Part shown: one piece after another, positions 1 through 10,858 of the stretch
How the letters are laid out: every line of letters begins with the position of its first letter
How positions within the stretch are numbered: position 1 is the stretch's first letter
NCBI RefSeq assembly: GCF_900116765.1
Contig: NZ_UETC01000019.1
Location: forward strand, 1-46,614
DNA: 46,614 bases
Direction: 5' to 3'
From: Jannaschia seohaensis
GTDB taxonomy: Bacteria; Pseudomonadota; Alphaproteobacteria; Rhodobacterales; Rhodobacteraceae
Notes under the pieces: generated by a model
Databases searched by the model: none
The model's input: the letters and a program-made list of their open reading frames with translations, nothing else
What the model was told of the DNA's origin: nothing
Program-made: the position numbers and the translations under genes

Positions 1-334
1 TACTAGCGCGATATACAGACGTCTGATCCATCGAATGCTCGATCAAACCCAAACCGCCCGCATATCTCTTCAGATATACAATCATGTCAAAAAGCACGAA
101 CGAGAGCGTCAGCCTTGGCCCCCTGGAAGGGGCCTCTGCGTCGACCTTCGTTCGAGATGTTTGCCTAGGCCCTTCGAAGCGTGCGCCCCGTCGTTCCGTC
201 CGGCGTCCCGATCAGCGCCTCAGCGCCGCCGGTGAGGGGGGATTTACGGATGAGGCCGGGGGGCTGCAAGTGCCTTTTGACCGAAAGGTGCATTTTTTTC
301 GGGTGAGCCAGAAAACAACAATTAGATCAGATAT
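1..334. other. Left-end region without a convincing gene
   Basis: No reading frame here looks like a real protein. Open frames begin at 35 and 84 on the plus strand, but their translations are Arg/Pro/Ser-rich, run into the antisense of msrQ and match no family I know. The stretch ends in a T-rich hairpin (see the terminator entry), so it may be the trailer of a rightward transcript, possibly a structured RNA, that begins left of the window. Trailer of an rRNA operon is one possibility, but no rRNA or tRNA sequence is visible here. Confidence 0.35.
264..304 (+). terminator. Candidate rho-independent terminator
   Basis: A short stem formed by CCTTT and AAAGG around 274-289, extended by wobble pairs, is followed directly by a run of seven T (about 292-298). 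The T run is on the right of the stem, so it would stop rightward transcription coming from outside or from the leftmost 250 bases. It does not serve msrQ, which reads leftward. Confidence 0.5.
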
Positions 335-402
335 CTATAGGAAGAATTTTCTCCACGAACCCTCTCCGCGACCGTTGCCGCCCCCTCTCGCGCTCAGAAT
401 CG

Positions 403-417
403 ATGCAGAATCTGCAT
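403..417. promoter_or_regulatory. Perfect short palindrome, possible operator
   Basis: The sequence ATGCAGA-A-TCTGCAT has two perfect 7-base arms around one central base. It sits about 50 bases beyond the msrQ stop codon. It could be a protein-binding site or the base of a small hairpin. No regulator is identifiable. Confidence 0.25.
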
Positions 418-468
418 GCCCTGACTCGGCTCGGACGCCGCGCGCCGCCACATCGGGGGGCGCGCCCC

Positions 469-1080
469 CTACCAGCGGCGAATCCAGAGGAATCGCAGGC
501 TCACGAGGAACAGCGCGGCCGCGAGATAGACCAGCGCCTGCGACAGCCAGACCTTCTCCTGCATGACGAAATGCACTGCCCCGAGAATCACGGCGGGGTA
601 GACCAAGCGATGCAGACGCGCCCAACCCTGGGTGCCCATCCGCGCCACCGCCCCCTGCCAACTGGTGGCGGCGAGCGGCAGCAACATCAGAAACGCGGCG
701 AATCCGATCGTCAGATAGGGCCGCTTGACGATCTCGGACCCGATCAAGCCCCATCGCAGCTGGAGGTCCAGCAAGAGCCAGACCGCGAAATGCAGGCTCA
801 GATAGATCACCGACAGCAGGCCCAGCGCCTTGCGAAACTTGATCAGGTTGATCCGCGCAAACCGCAGCAGCGGTGTCACGACCAGGGAGGCCAAAAGAAA
901 CTGCAAGGCTAGGCTGCCGAATCCATGCAGCAGGATATCGACCCCATCGGCAATGGCCGTCACGCCATCCCAGGCCACAAATACCCCGGGCACGAGCCCG
1001 AGCAGATAGACCGGCCATGTCGGGACCTTCCGAGCATAACTCGAAAGCCACGGGCCAAGGGCTGGGGCGGCCGCCGACAT
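469..1080 (-). CDS. msrQ: MsrQ, heme-binding membrane subunit of the MsrPQ system
   Basis: Polytopic membrane protein of 203 aa that supplies electrons through b-type heme to the periplasmic methionine sulfoxide reductase MsrP. Several hydrophobic segments are visible, with the family's histidines in segments such as LLHGFGS, LSLHFAVW and ARLHRLVYP. Length fits the family (about 200 aa). It lies 3 bases downstream of the msrP stop on the same strand, the usual msrP-msrQ order, so the two are almost certainly co-transcribed. The pair repairs oxidised methionines in envelope proteins. Confidence 0.95.
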   Translation of the reverse strand: MSAAAPALGPWLSSYARKVPTWPVYLLGLVPGVFVAWDGVTAIADGVDILLHGFGSLALQFLLASLVVTPLLRFARINLIKFRKALGLLSVIYLSLHFAVWLLLDLQLRWGLIGSEIVKRPYLTIGFAAFLMLLPLAATSWQGAVARMGTQGWARLHRLVYPAVILGAVHFVMQEKVWLSQALVYLAAALFLVSLRFLWIRRW

Positions 1081-1083
1081 CGG

Positions 1084-1983
1084 TCAGAACTGCACGGTCA
1101 GGTCCATGCCCTCGTAAAGCGAGGCGACCTGGTCCTCATAGCCGTTGAACATCAGCGTGTCCTGGCGGCGGGCGAACAATCCGCCTCCGATCACCCGCTC
1201 GCTCGCCTGGGACCACCGCGGGTGATCCACGTTCGGGTTCACGTTCGCATAGTAGCCGTATTCGTTCGGCTGGCTCTGATTCCAGGTGGCGAAGGGCTCC
1301 TCCGCGACGAGGCTGATCCGCACGATGCTCTTGATCGACTTGAAGCCGTATTTCCAAGGCACCACCAGCCGCATCGGCGCGCCGTTCTGATTGGGGATCG
1401 GACGGCCATAAATGCCTGTCGCCATGATCGTGAGCGGATGCATCGCCTCGTCCAGGCGCAGCCCCTCGCGGTAGGGCCAATCGAGGATCGGGGTGTTCAC
1501 GCCCTCCATCACATCCGGGAGCACCGCCGTCTCGAAGGCGACATGCCGGGCGCCGTCCTGCACGCCGACCTTGGCCAGCAGCTTGTTTAGCTCGAACCCG
1601 TTCCAGGGGATCACCATCGACCAGGCCTCGACACAGCGAAAGCGGTAGATGCGCTCCTCGGTCGGGATGTCGCCGATCAGCTCGGCCAGGGAATACGCGC
1701 CGGGATTGTCCACCAGCCCGTCGACGGTAACGGTCCAGGGATCCGTCACCATGTCTTGCGCATTCCGGGCGGGATCGTCCTTGCGTGTGCCGAACTCGTA
1801 GAAGTTGTTGTAGTTGGTGATCTGCTCCCAGGTATGCGGCTCCAGCGCCTCCTGCGCGCGGGCCGCGAAGGGCGCGCTGGCCCCCGCGACAGATCCGGCG
1901 CCGAGCGCTGCGATCAACTGGCGGCGATTCATCCAGACGGCCTCGGGGGTCACGTCCGCGCGGGTCAGGTCGGGCTTGAACAT
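1084..1983 (-). CDS. msrP: MsrP, periplasmic protein-methionine-sulfoxide reductase, molybdopterin subunit
   Basis: Molybdenum-cofactor enzyme that reduces methionine sulfoxide in periplasmic proteins. I start it at the ATG at 1983 (MFKPDL), giving 299 aa; a longer frame reaches 2061 but the extra residues are not family-like. A twin-arginine signal (NRRQLIAALGAG, residues 19-30) ending near ARAQE predicts Tat export of the folded protein. The Mo-coordinating cysteine is in RFRCVEAWSM (Cys117), and this sulfite-oxidase-fold signature matches MsrP (YedY) rather than other family members. It is followed at once by msrQ, its membrane electron donor. Confidence 0.95.
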   Translation of the reverse strand: MFKPDLTRADVTPEAVWMNRRQLIAALGAGSVAGASAPFAARAQEALEPHTWEQITNYNNFYEFGTRKDDPARNAQDMVTDPWTVTVDGLVDNPGAYSLAELIGDIPTEERIYRFRCVEAWSMVIPWNGFELNKLLAKVGVQDGARHVAFETAVLPDVMEGVNTPILDWPYREGLRLDEAMHPLTIMATGIYGRPIPNQNGAPMRLVVPWKYGFKSIKSIVRISLVAEEPFATWNQSQPNEYGYYANVNPNVDHPRWSQASERVIGGGLFARRQDTLMFNGYEDQVASLYEGMDLTVQF

Positions 1984-2106
1984 TCGGGGCTCCTCGATCT
2001 CGCGTTGCAGGGGACATAGCTTAGCCCGCCCCGCATGGGAGCAAACGTTACAGCTGCTCACGACAACGTAAGACGCCGCGATCCCGTGCCCACTCCGGCC
2101 GGGCCG

Positions 2107-3618
2107 TCACTGCGCGGCGATACGGCTCTCCGGTTCGGGCCGGGGGAAGAGTTCGTTCATCGGGATCGAGGTGCCGTCTGGCTGGACCAGGCGGACATGA
2201 CGCCGGCGCATCTGCCTCGGTTCGGTACAACCGACCGAATGAGCGATGATCTCGACCTCCGACACGATGCCCTGCGCGTAACGGGCAACCTTGTGCCACT
2301 TGTCCTCGACCACCAGCCCTTTCTGGAAGCGAGGATCATGGGTCGTGATGCCGGTCGGACAGGTGTTCTTGTTGCACTTGAGCGCCTGGATGCAGCCCAG
2401 CGAGAACATGAACCCGCGCGCCGAGACGACGAAATCCGCCCCGGCGGCGAGCGCCCAAGCCACATCGCCCGGATTGACCAGCTTGCCCGAAGCAATCAGC
2501 CGGATGCGCCCCTTCAACCCGGCGGCATCGCGCAGCCCGCTCACCAACGGCAGCGCCTCCCGGATCGACATGCCGACCAGGTCGATCAGCGGCATCGGCG
2601 CGGCGCCCGTCCCCCCCTCGCCCCCGTCGAGCGTAATGAAGTCCGGCGCGCAGGCCTCGCCCCGCGCATTGATCCGGTCGAAGAGCTCGCGGAAGGCATC
2701 GGCGTGCCCGCCGACGGTCTTGATGCCGACCGGCTTGCCCGAGACCTCGCGCAGTCGCGCGATCAGGTCCAGGAGTTCATCGACATTCGACGCCTCGGCA
2801 TGACGGTTCGGGCTGATCCCGTCCTCGCCCGGCCGCAGCCCGCGGATCTTGGCGATCTCCGGCGTGATCTTGGCCGCGGGCAGGATGCCCCCCTTGCCGG
2901 GCTTGGCCCCTTGGGCGAGCTTCAGCTCGAACATCTTGATCTCGGGCCGGGCCGCCATCTCGCGCAGCTTCTCCTCCGAGAGATTGCCGGCGATGTCGCG
3001 CACCCCGAACTTGGCCGTGCCGATCTGGTAGACGAGGTCGCAGCCTCCCTCCAGGTGATACTCCGACAGGCCGCCCTCGCCGGTGTTCATCCAGATCCCC
3101 GCCTCCCGGCATCCGCGCGAGAGAGCCTGGATCGCGGGCTTCGAGATCGCGCCATAGCTCATGCCCGAGAGATTAAAGAATGATTTCGCGATATAGGGCT
3201 CCCGCGCGGTTGGCCCGATCACCATGGGCTCCGTCTTGGCGGCCTGCTGATCGAGCGGGGGAAAGGCCGCGTTGATAAAGAGCGGCGTGCCCGGCGCCGT
3301 GATGTTGCGGGTGGACCCGAACGCGACCGTGTTCCCCCTCCCATCGGCGGCGCGCCGCACCCAGTCGCGCTGCGCCCGGTTGAAGGGCAGCTCCTCGCGG
3401 TCCATGGCGAAGAAATACTGCCGGAAGAACTCCCCCAACTCCGTGAAGAGATGCCGGAAGCGGCCGATGACCGGGTAGTTGCGCCGGATCGCGTCCTCAG
3501 TCTGGCGCCGGTCGCGGATGAACATCACCACGGCGATGGCCATCGCGATCCCGATCATGCAGACGAACAGAAGCGCCAGGATCTGGAGCGCCAACCAAGC
3601 CGTTTCCATGAAGATCAT
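2107..3618 (-). CDS. FMN-binding glutamate synthase family protein
   Basis: About 503 aa. An N-terminal hydrophobic helix (residues about 5-28) is followed by a GltB-type FMN-binding (beta/alpha)8 domain. A cysteine cluster CIQALKCNKNTC (about 409-420) matches the 3Fe-4S ligand region of glutamate synthases, and GGEGGTGAAP matches the FMN-site segment. It lacks the glutaminase domain of true GltB, so it is a stand-alone ferredoxin-dependent-type or archaeal-type homologue whose ammonia donor and real substrate are unknown. Start: an upstream ATG at 3633 has no ribosome-binding site, whereas the ATG at 3618 has GGAGGGA 6 bases ahead, so I prefer 3618. It appears to be transcribed alone. Confidence 0.9.
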   Translation of the reverse strand: MIFMETAWLALQILALLFVCMIGIAMAIAVVMFIRDRRQTEDAIRRNYPVIGRFRHLFTELGEFFRQYFFAMDREELPFNRAQRDWVRRAADGRGNTVAFGSTRNITAPGTPLFINAAFPPLDQQAAKTEPMVIGPTAREPYIAKSFFNLSGMSYGAISKPAIQALSRGCREAGIWMNTGEGGLSEYHLEGGCDLVYQIGTAKFGVRDIAGNLSEEKLREMAARPEIKMFELKLAQGAKPGKGGILPAAKITPEIAKIRGLRPGEDGISPNRHAEASNVDELLDLIARLREVSGKPVGIKTVGGHADAFRELFDRINARGEACAPDFITLDGGEGGTGAAPMPLIDLVGMSIREALPLVSGLRDAAGLKGRIRLIASGKLVNPGDVAWALAAGADFVVSARGFMFSLGCIQALKCNKNTCPTGITTHDPRFQKGLVVEDKWHKVARYAQGIVSEVEIIAHSVGCTEPRQMRRRHVRLVQPDGTSIPMNELFPRPEPESRIAAQ

Positions 3619-3800
3619 GCCGCGTCCCTCCATCGCGCTACCCTGCGGCGGCGGTCCCCGCAGTGCAAGCTGTCAGACGACGGCGGCACCGCCCTCGCGG
3701 CACTCGATAGACGCCGGTTGGAAACGCGCGCGGCAGACGGAGAGGCACACCCGCGCCGCCCCCGCCCACAAGGCCGCGCCCCCGCAAGCCCAGGAAACGC

Positions 3801-3832
3801 CCCCCTCTTCTTCCCTGCATAAATATCCCCGC
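3801..3832 (-). repeat. Dispersed intergenic repeat, copy A (tail only)
   Basis: Read on the minus strand, GGGGATATTTATGCAGGGAA followed by GAAGAGG matches the tail of copies B and C (a GGRTATTT core, then a GCA/GCC step and a GAAGA-like purine run). It lies beyond the 3' end of clpB and before the FMN protein, the spacer being 299 bases in all. The GC-rich stem found upstream of the tail in copies B and C is absent or degenerate here. Confidence 0.6.
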
Positions 3833-3881
3833 CGGAGGCGCACATCTCCGCCAAGTGTTCCCGCTCCCACCGGAGCGCAAC

Positions 3882-3910
3882 GAAAAAGGGCGGCCCCGAA
3901 GGACCGCCCT
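3882..3910 (-). terminator. Terminator of clpB
   Basis: On the minus strand AGGGCGG pairs with CCGCCCT around a TTCG-containing loop with one mismatch, and the stem is followed by TTTTT. It begins 8 bases after the clpB stop codon (3918). Confidence 0.8.
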
Positions 3911-3917
3911 ACTGGCG

Positions 3918-6533
<2,616 letters not shown>

Positions 6534-6610
6534 GCCTCTATCTCCTTCGTCAAGCGCCCACTCGACCCCGCCCGATCCTCGGCACGAGAGCCCCCTGAGC
6601 CTCGCTATCG

Positions 6611-6640
6611 AGATGGGAGGTGTGTTGCGCATATGCAACC
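6611..6640 (-). promoter_or_regulatory. Candidate heat-shock (sigma-32) promoter of clpB
   Basis: On the minus strand GTTGCAT is followed, after about 14 bases, by TCCCATCT. This resembles the sigma-32 pattern CTTGAAA, 13-15 bases, CCCCATNT; the -10 part is the better match. It lies about 80 bases upstream of the clpB start, and the regulon membership is what is known for clpB in proteobacteria. Inferred from pattern only. Confidence 0.5.
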
Positions 6641-6701
6641 CTGACCGGAGGCAGAATCGACCGGGCCGCTGCGCCGCCCGGGGCGCTGCCGTCGCACGGG
6701 C

Positions 6702-7106
6702 TTACTGCTTGGCGCGTTTCGGGATATCCGCCAGCGCCTCGACCCAGGGCATGGCCGACTGACACCAGACTTGCACGCGCGGTTGCAGGGCGGCGCGCTG
6801 GCGGATGGTTCCGACGCGCAACCCGAAGAACGCGCCGGGATCGTCCCGAGTTTGCGCGTGGATCCGCGTTCCGCACCGCCCACAAAAGCTGAGCTGTCGC
6901 TTGCGGCCACTTTGGGCAGTCTTCTCGAACTCCGTCAGTTGTCCGGTTCGCAAATGAAACCCCGTACCCACGACCGCGACGATCAAGCCGTAGGCCGCGC
7001 CGGAATTCACCTGACAATCGTCGCAATGACAGATTGCGACGCGGTTCGGGTCGATCTCCGCCTCATAGGTGACATCCCCGCACAGGCAGCCCCCATCCAC
7101 CTTCAT
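6702..7106 (-). CDS. GFA-family (CENP-V/GFA domain) zinc protein
   Basis: 134 aa protein of the glutathione-dependent formaldehyde-activating (GFA) fold. The zinc-binding cysteines are all present: GGCLCG (Cys7, Cys9), CHCDDC (Cys26, Cys28, Cys31) and FCGRCG (Cys75, Cys78). Family members bind glutathione adducts or have no known substrate; the name implies formaldehyde chemistry but most paralogues are uncharacterised, so the substrate here is unknown. It stands 37 bases upstream of nothing co-directional except the clpB promoter region, and follows the DUF2853 gene on the same strand with a 37-base gap, so the two could share a transcript. Confidence 0.88.
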   Translation of the reverse strand: MKVDGGCLCGDVTYEAEIDPNRVAICHCDDCQVNSGAAYGLIVAVVGTGFHLRTGQLTEFEKTAQSGRKRQLSFCGRCGTRIHAQTRDDPGAFFGLRVGTIRQRAALQPRVQVWCQSAMPWVEALADIPKRAKQ

Positions 7107-7143
7107 CGCGGAGACCGGCCGCCCGCGCGGCCCTGGCGGCGCG

Positions 7144-7488
7144 TCACTTGAAGACGCCTTCCTTCCCGAACTGCTTGGTCAGGAGATAATACATCACCGC
7201 GCGGTATTTGTGGGTATTGGAGCGGCCATATCTCTCGATCACCGCGTCGAGTCCCTGATCCAGGCTCGGCCCGTCCGAGAGACCCAGCTTCTTGATCAGG
7301 AAGTTGTTCTTCACCGTCGCCATCTCGCCATCGGAGGTCGAGGACACGGTCTCGCTGTCGCGATTGTAGATCGAGGGACCGCAGGCGATGGTGACCTCGC
7401 GCAGCAGATCCACATCCGGATCGGCCTCGCCGGCCTTGGTCTTGAGGTCGTCGATATACTTTTCGATCAGCTCGTCCCGCTTGCTCAT
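7144..7488 (-). CDS. DUF2853 family protein
   Basis: 114 aa, mainly helical, starting MSKRDELIEKYIDDLK. It matches the DUF2853 family in length and in the segments KNNFLIKKLGL and RAVMYYLLTKQFGK near the C-terminus. No signal peptide or membrane segment. Function unknown. The frame is open to 7638, but the ATG at 7488 is the family start and the upstream residues are unlike any homologue. Immediately upstream lies decayed DNA (7489-8264). Confidence 0.85.
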   Translation of the reverse strand: MSKRDELIEKYIDDLKTKAGEADPDVDLLREVTIACGPSIYNRDSETVSSTSDGEMATVKNNFLIKKLGLSDGPSLDQGLDAVIERYGRSNTHKYRAVMYYLLTKQFGKEGVFK

Positions 7489-7633
7489 GCTGTCCTCGCT
7501 CTTGCTTCCGGGCGCCCCGGACAGGCGCCCTCGATGACATTCCACACGGCGCGCGGGCGCGAAGCAAAGGAAAACTGCCCGGGAGACCGCTCTCGGCAGG
7601 TCCCCCACCCCGGGCCCGCAAATTCCGATGATC

Positions 7634-7717
7634 GGCATGGTTGGCGTCGATGTCGATCGCGATCACGTGGCTGCTCACCCAGATGCCGCCGCGAAGGGCG
7701 CGGCAATCGTAGCTGCC
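7634..7717 (-). pseudogene. Possible remnant of an M15/VanY-type or extensin-type peptidase
   Basis: On the minus strand one frame reads SYDCRALRGG followed by SSHVIAIDIDANH. This resembles the metal-binding region of M15 carboxypeptidases and extensin-like proteins (a Cys-Arg-x-x-Gly step, then Ser-x-His, then Ala-Ile-Asp). The spacing between His and Asp is about three residues too short, and no full domain surrounds it, so if the match is real the gene is broken. Weak evidence. Confidence 0.25.
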
Positions 7718-7818
7718 TTGCGGCGCAGGACGAGCGAGAGAAGAAAGAATACCGCCCTGGCTCATGCCTGCCAGGAGGAGGAACACTGAGCCGATCCCAG
7801 AAACCGGACCAAGCGCTG

Positions 7819-8185
7819 TCAGCCCTGCCGCGCGCGCAAAGCACCCAGGCCCGGAAGCGCGGCCCCGAGCAGACGCAGAGGCGCCGGCAGCGGAACCGGG
7901 GATGCGGTGACGGTCAGGTTGTCGGCTCCGAACTTCCAGCGGTGGCAACGACCCTGACAGTCAAGTCTCCAAATGTCCGCCCTGTCGCCGCCGCTATCCG
8001 TCGGCGTCAGGTTCGCCACGCGGTTGCCGTCCTGGGCCGGGCCCGGCGCGGCTGAGCGGGCGTCTGATCGAAGTCGACGCTGTAGGTCGCAGCCGAGGCG
8101 TTGGAGATCGCGGTCGGGCTGGTGGCCGCCGCGATCATGGCACCGCCCGCCACGATGCGCCGATTGAAGGACGGAGCCACATCGC
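7819..8185 (-). pseudogene. Frameshifted remnant of a VPLPA-CTERM sorted surface protein
   Basis: Two minus-strand frames join into one short protein. The first (from about 8185) gives a signal-peptide-like stretch ending NASAATYSVDFDQTPAQ. Near 8040-8022 the frame must change, after which the reading continues RVANLTPTDSGG, FGADNLTVTA and a C-terminal VPLPA motif, a hydrophobic patch (LRLLGAALPGLGAL) and a basic end (RARQG) before the stop at 7819. That is the VPLPA-CTERM architecture known from Rhodobacteraceae: secreted protein held by a tail that a dedicated sortase-like enzyme processes. The body is only about 60 residues, so internal loss is likely too. No partner sortase is in the window. 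Confidence 0.6.
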
Positions 8186-8264
8186 ATCGGCCTCTTCGAG
8201 CGACGACAACGCGTTCGGACCGCCGCCCCCGCCCTTGGACGAGCGGGGACGGGATCGCTTCGGG

Positions 8265-9650
8265 TCAGTAGCGGTAATGCTCGGGCTTGTAGGGTCCATC
8301 CTGGGGCACCCCGATATAGTCCGCCTGCTCCTTGGAGATCTGCGTCAGCTTCACACCGATCCGGTCCAGATGCAGCCGCGCGACCTTTTCGTCGAGCTGC
8401 TTGGGCAGGATGTAGACGCCGGGCTGATACGCATCGCCCTTTTGCCAAAGCTCCATCTGCGCCAGCACCTGGTTGGTGAAGCTGGCCGACATCACGAAGG
8501 ACGGATGGCCGGTCGCGTTGCCGAGGTTCAGGAGACGCCCCTCGGAGAGCAGGATGATGCGATTGCCCGAAGGCATCTCGATCATGTCCACCTGTTCCTT
8601 GATGTTCGTCCACTTGTGGTTCTTCAGGCTCGCGACCTGGATCTCGTTGTCGAAATGGCCGATATTCCCGACGATCGCCATGTCCTTCATCTCGCGCATA
8701 TGCTCGATGCGGATGACGTCCTTGTTGCCGGTCGTGGTGACGAAAATGTCGGCGGTCGCGACCACCTCCTCCAGGGTCGTGACCTGAAAGCCGTCCATGG
8801 CCGCCTGCAAGGCGCAGATCGGATCGACCTCGGTGACGATGACGCGCGCACCCGCGCCCTTGAGCGACGCGGCCGAGCCCTTGCCCACATCGCCATAGCC
8901 CATGACCACGGCGACCTTGCCAGCCATCATTGTGTCGGTGGCGCGGCGGATCCCGTCGACCAGCGATTCCTTGCAGCCATACTTGTTGTCGAATTTCGAC
9001 TTGGTGACGCTGTCATTCACGTTGATCGCCGGGAAGGGCAGCAGACCCTTCTTATGCAGATCATAGAGACGATGGACGCCGGTCGTGGTCTCCTCCGAGA
9101 CGCCCTTGATCGCGTCGCGGGTCTTGGCGAACCAGCCGGGGCTTTCCTTCATGCGCTTCTGGATCTGGGCCTTGATGACCTCTTCCTCTTCAGAGGTCGG
9201 CACGGCCAGCACGTCCTCGCCCGCTTCCATCCGCGCGCCGAGCAGGACGTAGAGCGTGGCGTCGCCGCCATCGTCCAGGATCATGTTCGGCCCCTCGGGG
9301 AACATGAAGGAGCGGTCGAGATAGTCCCAATGCTCCTCCAGCGACTGGCCCTTGACTGCGAAGACCGGCGTGCCCCCGGCCGCGATCGCGGCGGCGGCGT
9401 GGTCTTGGGTCGAGAAGATGTTGCAGGAGGCCCAACGCACATCGGCGCCCAGCTCCACAAGCGTCTCGATCAGCACCGCCGTCTGGATCGTCATATGCAG
9501 CGAGCCAACGATCCGCGCGCCCTTGAGCGGCTTGGCCTCTCCATACTCGGCGCGCAACGCCATCAGGCCCGGCATCTCCGTCTCGGCGATATCCAGTTCC
9601 CTCCGGCCATAGGCGGCCAAATCGATATCCTTGACGACGTAGTCTTTCAT
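8265..9650 (-). CDS. ahcY: Adenosylhomocysteinase (S-adenosyl-L-homocysteine hydrolase)
   Basis: NAD-dependent enzyme of the activated-methyl cycle that splits S-adenosylhomocysteine into adenosine and homocysteine, relieving product inhibition of methyltransferases. 461 aa, starting [16 protein letters not shown] at 9650 and ending [11 protein letters not shown], the conserved C-terminus that reaches the neighbouring subunit. The NAD-binding GYGDVGKG motif, the [14 protein letters not shown] substrate segment and HPSFVMS are present. A bacterial-type insertion region ([30 protein letters not shown]) makes it about 460 rather than 430 aa. The frame extends to 9881 but upstream residues are not conserved. 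It appears to stand alone. Confidence 0.97.
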   Translation of the reverse strand: MKDYVVKDIDLAAYGRRELDIAETEMPGLMALRAEYGEAKPLKGARIVGSLHMTIQTAVLIETLVELGADVRWASCNIFSTQDHAAAAIAAGGTPVFAVKGQSLEEHWDYLDRSFMFPEGPNMILDDGGDATLYVLLGARMEAGEDVLAVPTSEEEEVIKAQIQKRMKESPGWFAKTRDAIKGVSEETTTGVHRLYDLHKKGLLPFPAINVNDSVTKSKFDNKYGCKESLVDGIRRATDTMMAGKVAVVMGYGDVGKGSAASLKGAGARVIVTEVDPICALQAAMDGFQVTTLEEVVATADIFVTTTGNKDVIRIEHMREMKDMAIVGNIGHFDNEIQVASLKNHKWTNIKEQVDMIEMPSGNRIILLSEGRLLNLGNATGHPSFVMSASFTNQVLAQMELWQKGDAYQPGVYILPKQLDEKVARLHLDRIGVKLTQISKEQADYIGVPQDGPYKPEHYRY

Positions 9651-9738
9651 CTCGCGCTCCTGCGGCAAACCGATTGGCGTCGCCGTATCAAGCGACGGCC
9701 AGCGCTTCAATGCGGCGGGGTCAGCCAGCGAGGCCTCG

Positions 9739-9756
9739 TGCCCCCTCAGGGCACCT
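9739..9756. promoter_or_regulatory. Short hairpin in the ahcY leader
   Basis: GTGCCC and GGGCAC form a perfect 6-base stem around a 5-base loop about 90 bases upstream of the ahcY start. ahcY leaders in some proteobacteria carry SAH riboswitches, but I could not fit the rest of this leader to that consensus, so it is listed only as a hairpin. Confidence 0.25.
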
Positions 9757-9832
9757 GCCGGTATGATAGGTCGCGTTGCGCGGCGCGTCGGCTCCCCCGA
9801 GCGGCGGGCCCCGCCGTCGCGGGTCCGGTCGA

Positions 9833-10141
9833 TCAGGACTTCACGCCTTTGACGATGTGACGCGCGAGTTGCGGCTGCCAATCCGTGCCCGAGGCCAAGA
9901 TGCAGGAGATCCCATTGGGCCGTGTCAGCAAGAGCGTCCAGGTGCCGGCCTCCTCCGAGGTCCAGATTTCGTAGACGGCCTTGTCGTCCTTCAGACCGCC
10001 GCCCGAGAAGTTCTCACCGAACTGATCCAGAAGGGCTGCAACGAGATCCTCGCGCAGTCCGCAGGGCGTCTCCTGGGCCGAGGCCGCGATCGGGGTGAAC
10101 AGCAGCGCCGAGGCGATCAGACTTTGGATTATTGTCTTCAT
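9833..10141 (-). CDS. Small secreted hypothetical protein
   Basis: 102 aa. A clear signal peptide ([22 protein letters not shown], cleavage before QETPC) leads to a mature protein of about 80 residues with two cysteines (in TPCGLRED and GISCILAS) that could form a disulfide. The segment [13 protein letters not shown] is typical of a family of small periplasmic proteins common in Rhodobacterales whose role is unknown. Start chosen at the ATG at 10141, where the signal peptide begins; the frame extends 17 codons further. It is divergent from the HD-domain gene. Confidence 0.75.
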   Translation of the reverse strand: MKTIIQSLIASALLFTPIAASAQETPCGLREDLVAALLDQFGENFSGGGLKDDKAVYEIWTSEEAGTWTLLLTRPNGISCILASGTDWQPQLARHIVKGVKS

Positions 10142-10264
10142 CCGGTTGGTCCTCCGGTGGGTTAAAGGTGCCGCGGCACCATTCCATAGCATCCGTGCAA
10201 AAAGCGTTACGCCGGCACCGCCGTTTCGGTTGCATCACGACCCGCCCCGGGTGAGGGAGCGTCC

Positions 10265-10858
10265 ATGGCACAGACGCGCGCATGGCAGAGAATGTTATCG
10301 GGCCGCAGGCTCGATCTGCTGGACCCGACGCCTATGGATGTGGAAATCGAGGACATCGCCCACGGCCTCGCCTTCGTTGCCCGCTGGAACGGCCAAACCC
10401 TTGGCGATTGGCCCTATTCCGTGGCCGAGCATTCCCTGCTCGTGGTCGACATCCTGGAGCGGTCGGGCCCGGCCACGCCCGCCGAGCGGCTGACCGCGCT
10501 GCTTCACGACGCGCCGGAATACGTGATCGGAGATATGATATCGCCTGTAAAACAGGCGGTCGGGCCCGGATATGAGGCGCTCGACGAACGCCTGCAGGCT
10601 GCCATCCACCTCCGCTTCGGACTGCCCGCCGCCACGCCCCAGCGCCTGAAACGCCGCATCAAGCGGGCCGACAAGCTCTCCGCCTGGCTGGAGGCCACGC
10701 AGATTGCGGGCTTCTCCAAGACCGAGGCGGACCGCTTCTTCGGCCGCCCGGATCCTGCACTGCTCGACGGGCTCGCCGTCGCGCTCCGCCCCCCGGCCGA
10801 GGCGCGCGCCGCCTATCTGGCCCGCCATGCGGCGCTCATGGCGGAGCATGCGCCGTGA
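10265..10858 (+). CDS. HD-domain hydrolase, YfbR-like
   Basis: 197 aa metal-dependent phosphohydrolase of the HD superfamily. The metal ligands are visible: His33 in IAHGLA, His56 in VAEHSLLV and the HD pair His81-Asp82 in LLHDAPEYVIGD. The closest named relatives are the 5'-deoxynucleotidase YfbR-like proteins, which dephosphorylate deoxynucleoside monophosphates; this member's substrate is not proven. A GTGA overlap joins it to the acetyltransferase gene downstream, so they are translationally coupled. Confidence 0.88.
   Translation: MAQTRAWQRMLSGRRLDLLDPTPMDVEIEDIAHGLAFVARWNGQTLGDWPYSVAEHSLLVVDILERSGPATPAERLTALLHDAPEYVIGDMISPVKQAVGPGYEALDERLQAAIHLRFGLPAATPQRLKRRIKRADKLSAWLEATQIAGFSKTEADRFFGRPDPALLDGLAVALRPPAEARAAYLARHAALMAEHAP

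Larger units (their letters stand above)
7489..8264. other. Decayed intergenic stretch between DUF2853 and ahcY
   Basis: 776 bases with no intact gene. It contains the two minus-strand remnants listed separately. The plus-strand frames are shadows. About 45 bases separate the start-side remnant from the ahcY stop at 8265. Confidence 0.6.

Noticed and set aside
9651-9830. SAH or SAM-type riboswitch upstream of ahcY
   Set aside because: Only one short hairpin is visible; I could not fit the conserved core of an SAH, SAM-II or SAM/SAH element. A covariance-model scan would decide.
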